Source: JAFECT01 sp963838235 (GTDB lineage Bacteria; Pseudomonadota; Alphaproteobacteria; Caulobacterales; Caulobacteraceae). From it: a DNA stretch of 64,000 nucleotides. How positions within the stretch are numbered: position 1 is the stretch's first letter; every line of letters starts with the position of its first letter. Of this stretch, positions 28,922 through 37,103 are shown piece after piece. The DNA is taken from positions 496,001 through 560,000 of the forward strand of contig CAWIQJ010000002.1 in NCBI GenBank assembly GCA_963838235.1, given 5' to 3'. Position numbers and translations under genes: made by a program. A model generated the notes under the pieces. It had not been told where the DNA came from. It did not search any database and saw only the letters and a program-made list of their open reading frames with translations.

Positions 28922-28951
28922 GCCCGGCCGCAATCTGCGGCCGGGCGGTTT
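28922..28951 (+). terminator. Hairpin after the NTF2-like gene
   Basis: GCCCGGCCGCA and TGCGGCCGGGC form an 11-bp perfect stem with loop ATC, followed by GGTTT. The T-run is weak but the stem is strong and well placed, 15 bp after the stop. Confidence 0.55.
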
Positions 28952-29013
28952 GAGAGACCTTCGTTATTTTTCCCCGCATGATAGTCTGAATGCTCCAGAC
29001 AGGAGGTTCAGGC

Positions 29014-30315
29014 ATGGGGATTAGGGGCAAGCTCATGATCGCGGCGGCGGCCGCAGGCGCGCTTTCGGCGCCGGCGTTCGCGCAGCAATCGGGACCGATT
29101 GCGACCTATTGGGTCAGCGCGTCGACCAGCACAGGCCTGGGCGGCATGATGGGCGCGCTGGGGTCCACGTCCGGCCAGGGCGGCGACCCGTCCCAACAGC
29201 AGCAGCAGCCCAAGCCGAAACGGCCGGGCCTCGGCTCCATGCTGGGTGCGGCGGCGAGCGGGGTGATCCCCGGCGCCGGCATGTTCGGCGGACACGGCGG
29301 CGATTCGAGCGGCGGCAATGGCGGCGGCGGCCGCAGCGGCTCAGACTACTTGGCGATGATGCAGGGCGGCGGCCCGCCCGTGCGCACGCTCTCGCTGCAG
29401 CTCGGCTCGATCGACAAGGCGTCCGGCGACCCGACCGCCGAGCACCTGATTCCGACCGGTCTGAACATGGGGCCGAGCCTGCCCTTGGTGACGCCCGTGG
29501 CGCCGCCGCCGGCCAAGTCTGAAGAGGGCGACTATCAGATGCCCCAGCAGATGAAACAGCCGAAGGGCAAGCTGATGATCTACTGGGGCTGCGGCGAGCA
29601 TGCCGCGGCGGCGCCAATCGTGATCGACTTCGCGACTATCGGCCAGGGCCAGATGCCCAAGATGCCGATGATCGACGTGCGCTCCGAGCATCCGCCGTCC
29701 GCGAACCGCAGTGCGACCTACGGTTCGTGGCCCAATGCAAAGGATTCGCAGCGCGTCCCCGACGACGGCTCGCTGGTGGGCGATCACATGGTGCGCGGCG
29801 ACTACACGCCCGACATCCATTTCCACCTGGACGCCGACCACGACTTCATGGGTCCGCTGACCATCACCGGCAAGGACCCGACGCCCGACGGCGGTCTGCG
29901 CCTGACCTGGAACCCAGTGCAGGGGGCCACGGGCTATTACGCCTGGATGATGGGCGTCGACATGCATGACGGCGGCGATGGCGGCCACACCATGGTGATG
30001 TGGACATCCGGCATGAAGGCGAGTTCGTTCAGTGCGCTACTCGACTACCTTCCGCCGGCCGAGGTGCGCCGCCTGGTCGCCGAACAGGTGGTGATGTCGC
30101 CGCAGACCACCGAGTGCATCATCCCGCAGGAGGTCCGCAACGCCGGCGCCGTGGGCATGCTGTCGATGATCGCCTACGGCGACGAGGTGAACGTCTCCGA
30201 TCCGCCGCGCCCGTCCAAAGCCAAGGCGCCGTGGGACCTGAAGTACGTGGTCAAGGTCCGCTACAAGTCCACCACCGCGGTGATGATGGGCATGGACCAC
30301 ATGGGCGGGCGCTAG
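29014..30315 (+). CDS. Hypothetical secreted Met/His-rich protein
   Basis: The ATG at 29014 follows AGGAGG. A signal peptide (LMIAAAAAGALSAPAFAQQ) is followed by low-complexity Gly/Gln stretches, then a C-terminal domain (IHFHLDADHDFMGPLTITGK … GATGYYAWMMGVDMHDGGDG). Clusters of Met and His (GQMPKMPMID; ending MMGMDHMGGR) could bind copper or another soft metal, but that is only suggested by composition. 433 residues. No family recognised; probably periplasmic or outer-membrane associated. Confidence 0.7.
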   Translation: MGIRGKLMIAAAAAGALSAPAFAQQSGPIATYWVSASTSTGLGGMMGALGSTSGQGGDPSQQQQQPKPKRPGLGSMLGAAASGVIPGAGMFGGHGGDSSGGNGGGGRSGSDYLAMMQGGGPPVRTLSLQLGSIDKASGDPTAEHLIPTGLNMGPSLPLVTPVAPPPAKSEEGDYQMPQQMKQPKGKLMIYWGCGEHAAAAPIVIDFATIGQGQMPKMPMIDVRSEHPPSANRSATYGSWPNAKDSQRVPDDGSLVGDHMVRGDYTPDIHFHLDADHDFMGPLTITGKDPTPDGGLRLTWNPVQGATGYYAWMMGVDMHDGGDGGHTMVMWTSGMKASSFSALLDYLPPAEVRRLVAEQVVMSPQTTECIIPQEVRNAGAVGMLSMIAYGDEVNVSDPPRPSKAKAPWDLKYVVKVRYKSTTAVMMGMDHMGGR

Positions 30316-30619
30316 GCCTGCCTCGATACGCAGAAGGCCGCCTCTTGCGGGGCGGCCTCCACATTGTCGGACCGCCAATCGGCGTCGCGACCAATAGCTT
30401 GCGCTCGGAGGTGATCCGAAGCCTAGGCTTGAACCTCGTTGTCGGAGATCCAGGTCACGGTACCCGATGACGGCTGGAGACAATGAGACACTGGTCACCT
30501 CCTTTCAAAAAGTTATCGACAGCGCCCAAGGTAGGCACGGTTTGGGCGAATATAAAGCCCCTTCGCGCGACGCAGGACGTCGCAGGCCTCATTTTCCCCG
30601 GAGTTGTCCCAGGAGAGTC
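30316..30619. other. Intergenic stretch of about 300 bp
   Basis: Apart from the hairpin at 30335-30358 I see no gene here. The stretch is less GC-rich around 30480-30560 and presumably contains the promoter for the small gene at 30620, which has a clear AGGAGAG site. An open frame from 30467 runs into that gene without a conserved-looking product. Confidence 0.4.
30335..30358 (+). terminator. Possible terminator hairpin
   Basis: AGGCCGCC and GGCGGCCT form an 8-bp perfect stem around CTCTTGCGG-type loop sequence, 20 bp after the stop at 30315. There is no clear T-run. Confidence 0.5.
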
Positions 30620-30982
30620 ATGCCGGACCGCGCCGTCGTCAAAGCCTTCATAGCCGCCGTGGTCAGCGGCAGGCACGCCGAGGCCATCGAGGAATTTTAC
30701 GCCGAGACCGCCTCCATGCAGGAGAACCTAGGCCCGCCGCGGGAAGGCCGGGACGTCCTGGTGGCGCACGAGAAGGCGTTCCTGGCGCGGATGGCGAACG
30801 TGGTTACGCATCCCGTCGAGCGCTGGCTGCTGGACGGCGACCGGGTGGTGATCAACTGGGTCTTCGACATCACTGGCCAGGACGGGGTGACGCGCCGCAT
30901 GGACGAACTGTCGATCCAGCTGTGGGAGGGGGACAAGGTGGTGCGGGAGCAATTCTACTATGACCCGGCGTCGATCAAGTGA
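30620..30982 (+). CDS. SnoaL-like (NTF2-fold) protein
   Basis: 120 residues from the ATG at 30620 behind AGGAGAG. Features of the SnoaL-like fold: VVKAFIAAVVSGRHAEAIEEF, YAETASMQENLGPPREGRD, VERWLLDGDRVVINWVFDIT and the closing strand VVREQFYYDPASIK. Substrate unknown. It converges on fliP with a family A inverted-repeat element between them. Confidence 0.78.
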   Translation: MPDRAVVKAFIAAVVSGRHAEAIEEFYAETASMQENLGPPREGRDVLVAHEKAFLARMANVVTHPVERWLLDGDRVVINWVFDITGQDGVTRRMDELSIQLWEGDKVVREQFYYDPASIK

Positions 30983-30995
30983 TCCCAAATTTTGT

Positions 30996-31129
30996 TCCGC
31001 TCATCCCGGCGAATGCCGGGACCCAGATCGTATGGCGCGCACCATAGATATTGACCGTGATTATACCGCTTAAATAGCGAAGCGCGGCGCTCTGTAATCT
31101 GGGTCCCGGCATTCGCCGGGATGAGCGGA
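30996..31129. repeat. Inverted-repeat element, family A (134 bp)
   Basis: Two perfect 33-bp arms, 30996-31028 and 31097-31129 (TCCGCTCATCCCGGCGAATG… and its exact reverse complement), flank a 68-bp AT-richer core. A second copy with slightly diverged arms is at 55202-55452. It lies between convergent genes and could end transcription from both sides. It looks like a MITE or REP-like element; no transposase is nearby. Confidence 0.75.
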
Positions 31130-31140
31130 GCATAAGGGGG

Positions 31141-31953
31141 TTAAGTTACCCCCCCGCCGTGCTGGAAACTCTCGACAAGGGATCCGGCGACCAATCGCCA
31201 ACCATCCACCAGCACAAAGAATATGAGCTTGAACGGCAGGCTGACCACCACCGGCGGCAGCATCATCATGCCCATACTCATCAGCACGCTCGCCACCACC
31301 AGGTCGATGACCAGGAACGGCACGAACAGCAGGAACCCGATCTCGAAGGCGCGCTTCAGCTCCGAGATCATGAAGGCCGGCGTGACGACGCGCAGGGGCA
31401 GGTCGATGGCGTGCTGGGGCTTGGCCACCTTGCCCAGCCGCACGAACAGGGCGAGGTCGCCGCGGTCGACCTGGTGCAGCATGAAAGCCTTCACCGGCTG
31501 GGACGCGGCGCCGAAGGCCTGGGGCAGCTCCATCTTCTTGTCGAGCAGGGGCTTGATGCCGGCATCGTAGGACTGAGTGAAGGTCGGGCCCATCACCACC
31601 GCGGTCAGGAACAGCGACAGCGAGACCAAGACCGCGTTGGGCGGGCTCTGCTGCAGGCCGAGCGCGGTGCGCAACAGGGACAGCACCACGGTGATGCGCA
31701 CGAACGAGGTGGTCATGATCACGATCGAGGGCGCCAGCGACAGCACCGTGACCAGGGCGATCAGCTGGACCACGCGCTGGGTCAGGCCCGCGCCGTTGCC
31801 GAGGTCGAGGTTCACCGCCTGGGCGGCGGCGACCGCGGGAAAAATCATGCAGCCCAGCGTCACGATCAGGCTGAGGCGGAACGCGCGGCCCATCTCGCCG
31901 CGCGTCGGCAGGTGGAAGGGCGAGGGCAGGGCGGTTATGACCTTGCGCGTCAT
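31141..31953 (-). CDS. fliP: Flagellar export protein FliP
   Basis: Core membrane subunit of the flagellar type III export gate. The start at 31953 overlaps the fliO stop (ATGA). A cleavable leader is followed by LIALVTVLSLAPSIVIMTTSFVRI, VVLSLLRTALGLQQSPPNAV, and the C-terminal family signature FEIGFLLFVPFLVIDLVVAS then MMLPPVVVSLPFKLIFFVLV. 270 residues, within the family norm. Confidence 0.96.
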   Translation of the reverse strand: MTRKVITALPSPFHLPTRGEMGRAFRLSLIVTLGCMIFPAVAAAQAVNLDLGNGAGLTQRVVQLIALVTVLSLAPSIVIMTTSFVRITVVLSLLRTALGLQQSPPNAVLVSLSLFLTAVVMGPTFTQSYDAGIKPLLDKKMELPQAFGAASQPVKAFMLHQVDRGDLALFVRLGKVAKPQHAIDLPLRVVTPAFMISELKRAFEIGFLLFVPFLVIDLVVASVLMSMGMMMLPPVVVSLPFKLIFFVLVDGWRLVAGSLVESFQHGGGVT

Positions 31954-32228
31954 CGCGGCGTCCTCACCGGTTCGTGGGCGGGCAATTCGCGGCCTTCGCC
32001 CAGAAGAATCACGCGCTCGGCGTCGTCGACGCGGACCAGGAGCATCCGCTGGGTCGGGCCGAGCACCAGGGTTTCGACGATCTGCATCCGCTTCTTCGCC
32101 CCGCCGCGGGTCTGCAGTCGGCCTAAGATGCCCGGGGCGAAGCGCCGCACGCCGACGCTGGCCAGGCCGATCAGGCCGAGGGTGACGACAAGGGCCAGGG
32201 CGGCCCTGAGAAAATCCAGAAAATCCAT
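31950..32228 (-). CDS. fliO: Flagellar protein FliO
   Basis: Small membrane protein assisting FliP assembly. 92 residues: one N-terminal helix (FLRAALALVVTLGLIGLASV) and the cytoplasmic motif RMQIVETLVLGPTQRMLLVRVDD, typical of FliO. It ends by overlapping fliP by four bases, so the pair is translationally coupled. It is divergent from flgB. Confidence 0.9.
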   Translation of the reverse strand: MDFLDFLRAALALVVTLGLIGLASVGVRRFAPGILGRLQTRGGAKKRMQIVETLVLGPTQRMLLVRVDDAERVILLGEGRELPAHEPVRTPR

Positions 32229-32284
32229 CGACCGGGACCCGCGCCAAGCGCTTCTGCTCGCTTAAGGACCCTGAACGAACGTGG

Positions 32285-32299
32285 TTAACGCCGCTTTAC
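32285..32299. promoter_or_regulatory. Possible CtrA site between fliO and flgB
   Basis: TTAA-CGCCGCT-TTAC matches the CtrA consensus TTAA-N7-TTAA at seven of eight positions. Two more TTAAC half-sites lie at about 32312 and 32349. Early flagellar operons of Caulobacter are CtrA-activated, which makes the site plausible for fliOP, flgBC-fliE or both. Confidence 0.45.
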
Positions 32300-32390
32300 C
32301 GAAACGCCTCGTTAACCAAACACGCGGCAACTTCTTCCCACCTTAGGGTTAACGCGCTCGTTGCGCCGCCCGAGACCTGGAGAGTTCGTC

Positions 32391-32813
32391 GTGCGTGTGG
32401 ACGACATTCCGCTGCTGGCCGCCCTGAAAGGCCGGCTTCAGTACCTGAACCGGCGCGAGAACGTGATCTCGGAGAACGTGGCCAACGCCGACGTGGCCGG
32501 CTTCACGCCCAAGGACATCAAGGCGCCGACCTTCGACCAGCTGGTGGGCCATACCCAGGGGCCCGGGGCGGTGACGCTGGCGGTCACCGACGCCGGCCAC
32601 ATCTCCTCGCCCGGATCGTCGTCCTCGGACGCGCTGCCGATGAAGGCGGTCGACGCGCCCGATTCGGAGACGCGGATGGACGGCAACTCCGTGGTGCTCG
32701 AGGAGGAGATGCTGAAGATGGCCGAGAGCCGCATGGACTACGACGCCGCCATCGGTCTCTACCAGCACTCGCTCAACATGCTGAAGACCGCCGCGCGCAG
32801 GCCGGGCGGCTGA
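32391..32813 (+). CDS. flgB: Flagellar basal-body rod protein FlgB
   Basis: Proximal rod subunit in the periplasm. I choose the GTG at 32391 behind GGAGAG (140 residues). Seen: the rod-protein N-terminal motif YLNRRENVISENVANADVAG followed by FTPKDIKAP, and the C-terminal helix YDAAIGLYQHSLNMLKTA. A Ser-rich loop (SSPGSSSSD) lies mid-protein. It starts the flgB-flgC-fliE operon. Confidence 0.94.
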   Translation: MRVDDIPLLAALKGRLQYLNRRENVISENVANADVAGFTPKDIKAPTFDQLVGHTQGPGAVTLAVTDAGHISSPGSSSSDALPMKAVDAPDSETRMDGNSVVLEEEMLKMAESRMDYDAAIGLYQHSLNMLKTAARRPGG

Positions 32814-32832
32814 TGTGAAGGGAAGGTTCTAG

Positions 32833-33255
32833 ATGGCCGACACCGTCCCGCCGACGAGCTCCGCCATGGCGGTCGCCGCGACCGCGCTGAAGGCGCAGCA
32901 GGCGCGCATGCGCATCATCGCCGAGAACATCGCCAACGCCAATTCCACCGCCAAAACGCCCGGCGGCGACCCCTACCGCCGGCAGGTCCCGGTGTTCGAG
33001 ACGTCGAAGATCGACGGCGCCTCCGGCGTGAAGCTGGCCCAAGTGGTGCCCGACCGCTCCGACTTCCACACCGAATTCGATCCCAGCCATCCGGCCGCGG
33101 ACGCCAAGGGCTATGTGAAGCGCCCCAACGTCGATCCCCTGATGGAGGCGATGGACATGCGCGAAGCGCAACGCGCCTACGACGCCAACCTGAACGTGAT
33201 CGAGACTGCGCGCGCGATGCAGTCCTCGACGCTCAGTCTTCTGAAGTCCTCGTGA
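32833..33255 (+). CDS. flgC: Flagellar basal-body rod protein FlgC
   Basis: Proximal rod subunit. 140 residues with the rod motif MRIIAENIANANSTAKTPGG and DPYRRQVPVF, then KGYVKRPNVDPLMEAMDMRE and the C-terminal helix YDANLNVIETARAMQSSTLS. It lies 19 bp after flgB and 11 bp before fliE in the same operon. Confidence 0.96.
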   Translation: MADTVPPTSSAMAVAATALKAQQARMRIIAENIANANSTAKTPGGDPYRRQVPVFETSKIDGASGVKLAQVVPDRSDFHTEFDPSHPAADAKGYVKRPNVDPLMEAMDMREAQRAYDANLNVIETARAMQSSTLSLLKSS

Positions 33256-33266
33256 GGTCCTGACCG

Positions 33267-33569
33267 ATGGTCGCTCCGCTCGCCGCCCTGAAGGCCTATT
33301 CCGCCGCCCAGAAGGTCATGGACGTCGCGCCGGCGGCCGAGGTCAGCCAGGGCCCCGACTTCTCCAAGGTGCTGAGCAATGTGATCGGCGGCCTGGAGCA
33401 GAGCTCGAAACAGGCCGAGGCGCAGATGTCCGCGCATGCCGCGGGCAAGGCGGATCTGGTGGATGTGGTGACCTCGGTGGCCTCGGCGGAAACCCAGCTC
33501 GAGACCGTCATGTCGATCCGCGATCAGGTGATCAGCGCCTATCAGCAAGTCCTGGCCATGCCGATCTGA
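33267..33569 (+). CDS. fliE: Flagellar hook-basal body complex protein FliE
   Basis: Adaptor between MS ring and rod. 100 residues: DFSKVLSNVIGGLEQSSKQA in the N-terminal half and the conserved C-terminal helices DVVTSVASAETQLETVMSIR followed by DQVISAYQQVLAMPI. fliQ, expected next, is displaced by about 2.5 kb carrying two unrelated genes. Confidence 0.95.
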   Translation: MVAPLAALKAYSAAQKVMDVAPAAEVSQGPDFSKVLSNVIGGLEQSSKQAEAQMSAHAAGKADLVDVVTSVASAETQLETVMSIRDQVISAYQQVLAMPI

Positions 33570-33613
33570 CGCGCCGCGGCCCGTTGTCGCTTGGCGCCTG
33601 AAGGGGGCTGAAG

Positions 33614-34842
33614 GTGTCCATCTCCGTCTCCGCCATGGGCGAACCCAAGGTCTACGCGCCCGCGCCGATCGAACAGTTCGCGTCGGCGTTCACCGGCCTC
33701 GCGCTGATGGGCGCCGGGCTGTGGAGCATCTGGTGGTTCGTCTTCCACCCCCAGCTGAACCTTGCGCCGGCGACGACGCTGTTCGTTCCGCTGGCGTCCC
33801 TGATCGCGCTGGTCTTCGGCGGTTGCATCGCGCTGGGCGCCTACCGGGTGCGCACGCTGCTCTATCCGGACCGCTTCGTCGCCGTGGGCATGTTCGGCAC
33901 GCGCGAACTGTCGAAACACGACATCACCGGCTACCGCATCTATCGGCCCGCGCGCGGCCAGCCGACCATGCAGCTCTACACCACCGGCGAACACGCGACC
34001 CTGCGCGCGGCGATGTATCAGACCGACGCGGCCTACACCGACTGGTTTCGCGGCCTTCCCGACCTCGACCAGCGCGAGCGCGACGACATCGAGCGCGACC
34101 TCGAGAACCGGCCCGACCTCGGCGCGACGCCTCAGGCGCGCAGCGCGACCATCGCGACCATGACCCAGGTCGCTCACATCCTGAACCTCGTGGGGTGGGC
34201 GCTGCTGGTCTGGGTCGCGATCTTTCCGAAGCCCTATCCGGTGGCGATCGCGCTGGCGACGTGGGACTGGCGCCGCTGGTGGCGGTGGGCGTGGTGTTCT
34301 GGTCGCGCGGGGTGATCACCATCGGTCAGAACCCGCGGCATGACCCGAGACCCGCGGTGTTCGGGCTTTTCTTCGCCGGGTTCGGCGTCCTGGTCCGCGC
34401 CATCTATGATTTCAGCGTACTCGACTGGATGGTGGTCCTGCCGATTGCGGCCGTCGTCTCGCTGGTCTTGACCGGCGTCGCCTATCGCGCCGACACCAAG
34501 GCGTTGAGCACGCCAATCACTCTGTTCGTGCTCTGGGCGATCTGCCTCGGCTACGGTTGGGGCGTCGCGGTGGAGGCTAATGCGCTGTTCGATCGCGCGG
34601 CGCCGCAGGAGTTCCAGGTCCAGGTGAACGGCAAACACATCAGCTACGGCCGCCGCCACACCAACTACGACCTGGAGCTCGCGCCTTGGGGCCCAAGGAC
34701 CGGCGGCTCATCCGTCGACGTCGGTTCGCGTATCTACGGTCAGGTCTCGGTCGGCGACAACGTCTGCATCGCGCTGCACCCCGGCGCGTTCAAGGTGCGC
34801 TGGTGGAAGGTGCGGGTCTGCGGCGCGCCGGAAGGCTTCTGA
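33614..34842 (+). CDS. Membrane protein of unknown function (one apparent frameshift)
   Basis: A GTG start at 33614 behind GGGGGCTGAAG. Two N-terminal helices (FTGLALMGAGLWSIWWFVF; TTLFVPLASLIALVFGG), then a soluble segment resembling a bacterial PH-like domain (LLYPDRFVAVGMFGTRELSK … GYRIYRPARGQP), then four or more helices and a C-terminal soluble part with GSRIYGQVSVGDNVCIALHP. A base is missing near 34261 (frame resumes VGLAPLVAVGVVF). Corrected length 409. It interrupts the usual fliE-fliQ order; a flagellar role is unproven. Confidence 0.7.
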
Positions 34843-34845
34843 GCG

Positions 34846-35946
34846 TCAGAAGGTCTGCGCCTTGCCGCGGATGAACTGTGACAGCAGCCACTTTTCGCCG
34901 CGGGTCGGCGTGCGGCCGGCGTGCAGGGTCCGCCGGTCCAGGGCGCCCGGAGGGTCCGACGTTGTGGAACAGGATGGCGTCGCCGGCCTGCCTTTCCAGC
35001 GCAAGGCCAGGATCGGGAACTCGGTCTCCGCCCCGTCGAAATCCTCGCTCAGATAGGTGAGGAAGGTGGCAATCCGCTGGCCCTTCTCGGCCAGGTCCTG
35101 GGCGAAGCCGGGATGGTCAGGGTTGATGAAGTCCACGTGCCGGCGAAATTCCTGGCCGACCTCGTAGTGCAGCACGCTCAGCGGCTCCATGACCGGCGGC
35201 GAGACGTGGGCGACGCGGCCCATCCGTGCGCGGACCAGGCATGGACCACATCGCTGCGATCGGGTGAAAGACGCAGTTGGTGTTGCTGCGTCGTTCGGAA
35301 TTGAAGGCGCGCCGGCTTTCGTCGTCGTAGATCGGCGCGTCGGTGAGATTGTCGCGCGCGGTCTCGATCAGCCGCGCGCACTCCTCCGGGCGTAGGAAAT
35401 CGTCGAAGGTCACGCGATACGAGGCGAGCGCGACAGGTCCTTCACCGCTGGCGTCCTTAGCACGGGCCTGAGGTCGATGCCTGCGCGGGCCTTGGCCCAG
35501 GCTTCTTGCGTCGTTTCGTCGCGCGCGGTCGGGCTTTCGCGTCGGGCTCGGCGTGAGATAGCCGTAACTGGTCGCGGCAGCGACGATCGCCGCGTACGGC
35601 GCCGGTGGCAGCCAGTCGAGGGCGCGTCCAGTCCTGGGGTACGCCATGCGCCTCGGCGGCGAAGGCGGCAAGAAAGCGCAGGCCTCGGCCTATCCCCGCT
35701 CGGCGGCTCGCGCGATCTCGACACGCCGTCCTTGAGGCTTTTGGGCGCGGCCTGGCCGGTGAACAGGCGCAGACCCAGCATCAGGTGGCGCCTCGGCGTC
35801 GCCTGCTCGCGGCGCGCCGCAGCCAGACCAGCGCCTCCGGGTGTCGGTCTCTGGTCGTCGAGAGGCGCGCGCAGCGCAAACTGGGCGCCGGGTCGCCGCC
35901 CTCCGCAGTCGGGCAGGAGGTTGTCCGCAACGTGGTCACGGACCAT
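34846..35946 (-). pseudogene. Prolyl-4-hydroxylase-like 2OG-Fe(II) oxygenase, multiply frameshifted
   Basis: Conserved pieces fall in all three minus-strand frames. Reassembled from the likely ATG at 35946: a Sel1/TPR-like part (RRHLMLGLRLFTGQAAPKSL), then VTFDDFLRPEECARLIETAR, APIYDDESRRAFNSERRSNT, CVFHP…DRSDVVHAW, HYEVGQEFRRHVDFINPDHP with the H-x-D iron ligands, GDAILFHNVGPSG, and LHAGRTP with the distal His. Frame changes are needed near 34950, 35000, 35240 and 35262 and more upstream. Either a decayed gene or a stretch of poor sequence; other broken genes in the window favour the latter. Confidence 0.6.
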
Positions 35947-36060
35947 TGGTCGGGCCGATCTGGTCTGAGTCAAGTATGGGTTCGTTAACCATAAGGGCGG
36001 CAGATTTCGCCGGGTGGCGTGGCGGCGGGGCCGCCCCAATCGTTAACGGAGTAAGGCGTT

Positions 36061-36324
36061 ATGAACGGCGCGGATGTCCTCGATGTCGGTCGCGATGCGA
36101 TCTGGCTCACCATCCAACTGTGCGCGCCGGTCCTGATCGTGGGCCTGATCGTGGGCGTGTCCATCGGCCTCCTGCAGGCGCTGACCCAGATCCAGGAAGC
36201 CACCCTGATCTATGCGCCGAAGATCCTGGCCATCTTTGTGTCGCTCTTGATCTTTCTGCCGCTGATGGGCGCGCTGCTCAGCGGCTTCATGCACCAGATG
36301 GCCGCCCGCATCGCGGGCATGTAA
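36061..36324 (+). CDS. fliQ: Flagellar export protein FliQ
   Basis: Export-gate membrane subunit, 87 residues with two helices: IWLTIQLCAPVLIVGLIVGV followed by SIGLLQALTQIQEATLIYAP (family signature), and ILAIFVSLLIFLPLMGALLS. It is followed by fliR after 20 bp and starts the fliQ-fliR-flhB unit. Confidence 0.96.
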   Translation: MNGADVLDVGRDAIWLTIQLCAPVLIVGLIVGVSIGLLQALTQIQEATLIYAPKILAIFVSLLIFLPLMGALLSGFMHQMAARIAGM

Positions 36325-36344
36325 GCCGTGGGACACGCGTAACC

Positions 36345-37100
36345 ATGGGACATTGGGCCGCGCCCGAACTGGTCTGGGCCGGCGCTCTGGTGTTCGCCCG
36401 CGTCGGCGCGGTGCTCATGCTGCTGCCGGGCATCGGCGAGACGGCGGTGGCGATCCGCGTGCGGCTGAGTTTCGCCCTGCTGCTGACCCTGGCCCTGACT
36501 CCCATCGTGCAGAACACATTGCCCGGCTTGCCGGCAACGGTGGGCGCCATGGGCGGCTGGATCCTGCGCGAGGCGACCGTGGGCCTGATGCTGGGGGCCT
36601 TGTTGCGCACCCTGATGGGCGCGCTGAACGTGGCGGGCGAAATCGTCTCGATCCAGACCTCGCTGTCCTTTGCCCAGACCGCCAACCCCGAGGCGCCGTC
36701 GGAAATGTCCGTGGCCTCGTTCCTGACGGTGACGGGGCTGACCCTGATATTCGCCACCAATCTGCATCACCTGTTCATCGGCGCCATCGCCAATTCCTAT
36801 GCGCTGTTCGCACCGCACAAACATCTGCTGGTCGGCGACGCCGGCCAGCTCGCGATCAGGCTGACCAGCGAGTCGTTCATGGTGGGCGTCCAGCTCGCCG
36901 CGCCGGTGATGGTGTTTTCGCTGGTGTTCAACGGGGCGACCGGCCTGATCGGCCGCGTCATGCCGCAGTTCCAGGTGTACTTCGCCGCCACGCCCCTCAA
37001 CGTGTTGATGGGCCTGTCGGTGTTTGCGCTCAGCCTCGGGACGCTCGGTCTGGTGTGGGTGTCGCGTTATCGCGACGTCGTCGACCAGTTCCTGAGGTAG
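36345..37100 (+). CDS. fliR: Flagellar export protein FliR
   Basis: Export-gate membrane protein, 251 residues from the ATG at 36345. Multiple helices; typical segments are FARVGAVLMLLPGIGETAVA, ILREATVGLMLGALLRTLMG, GEIVSIQTSLSFAQTANPEA and MPQFQVYFAATPLNVLMGLS. The open frame extends far upstream but without conserved content. flhB begins three bases after the stop. Confidence 0.95.
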   Translation: MGHWAAPELVWAGALVFARVGAVLMLLPGIGETAVAIRVRLSFALLLTLALTPIVQNTLPGLPATVGAMGGWILREATVGLMLGALLRTLMGALNVAGEIVSIQTSLSFAQTANPEAPSEMSVASFLTVTGLTLIFATNLHHLFIGAIANSYALFAPHKHLLVGDAGQLAIRLTSESFMVGVQLAAPVMVFSLVFNGATGLIGRVMPQFQVYFAATPLNVLMGLSVFALSLGTLGLVWVSRYRDVVDQFLR

Positions 37101-37103
37101 GCC

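Noticed and set aside
30467..30619. N-terminal extension of the SnoaL-like protein
   Set aside because: The extension is not conserved-looking, and the ATG at 30620 has a good ribosome-binding site.
33721..34300. Arg/His-rich upstream half of the frame that ends at 34842
   Set aside because: Only the part after about 34261 continues the membrane protein; the upstream half is a shadow of the true frame from 33614.
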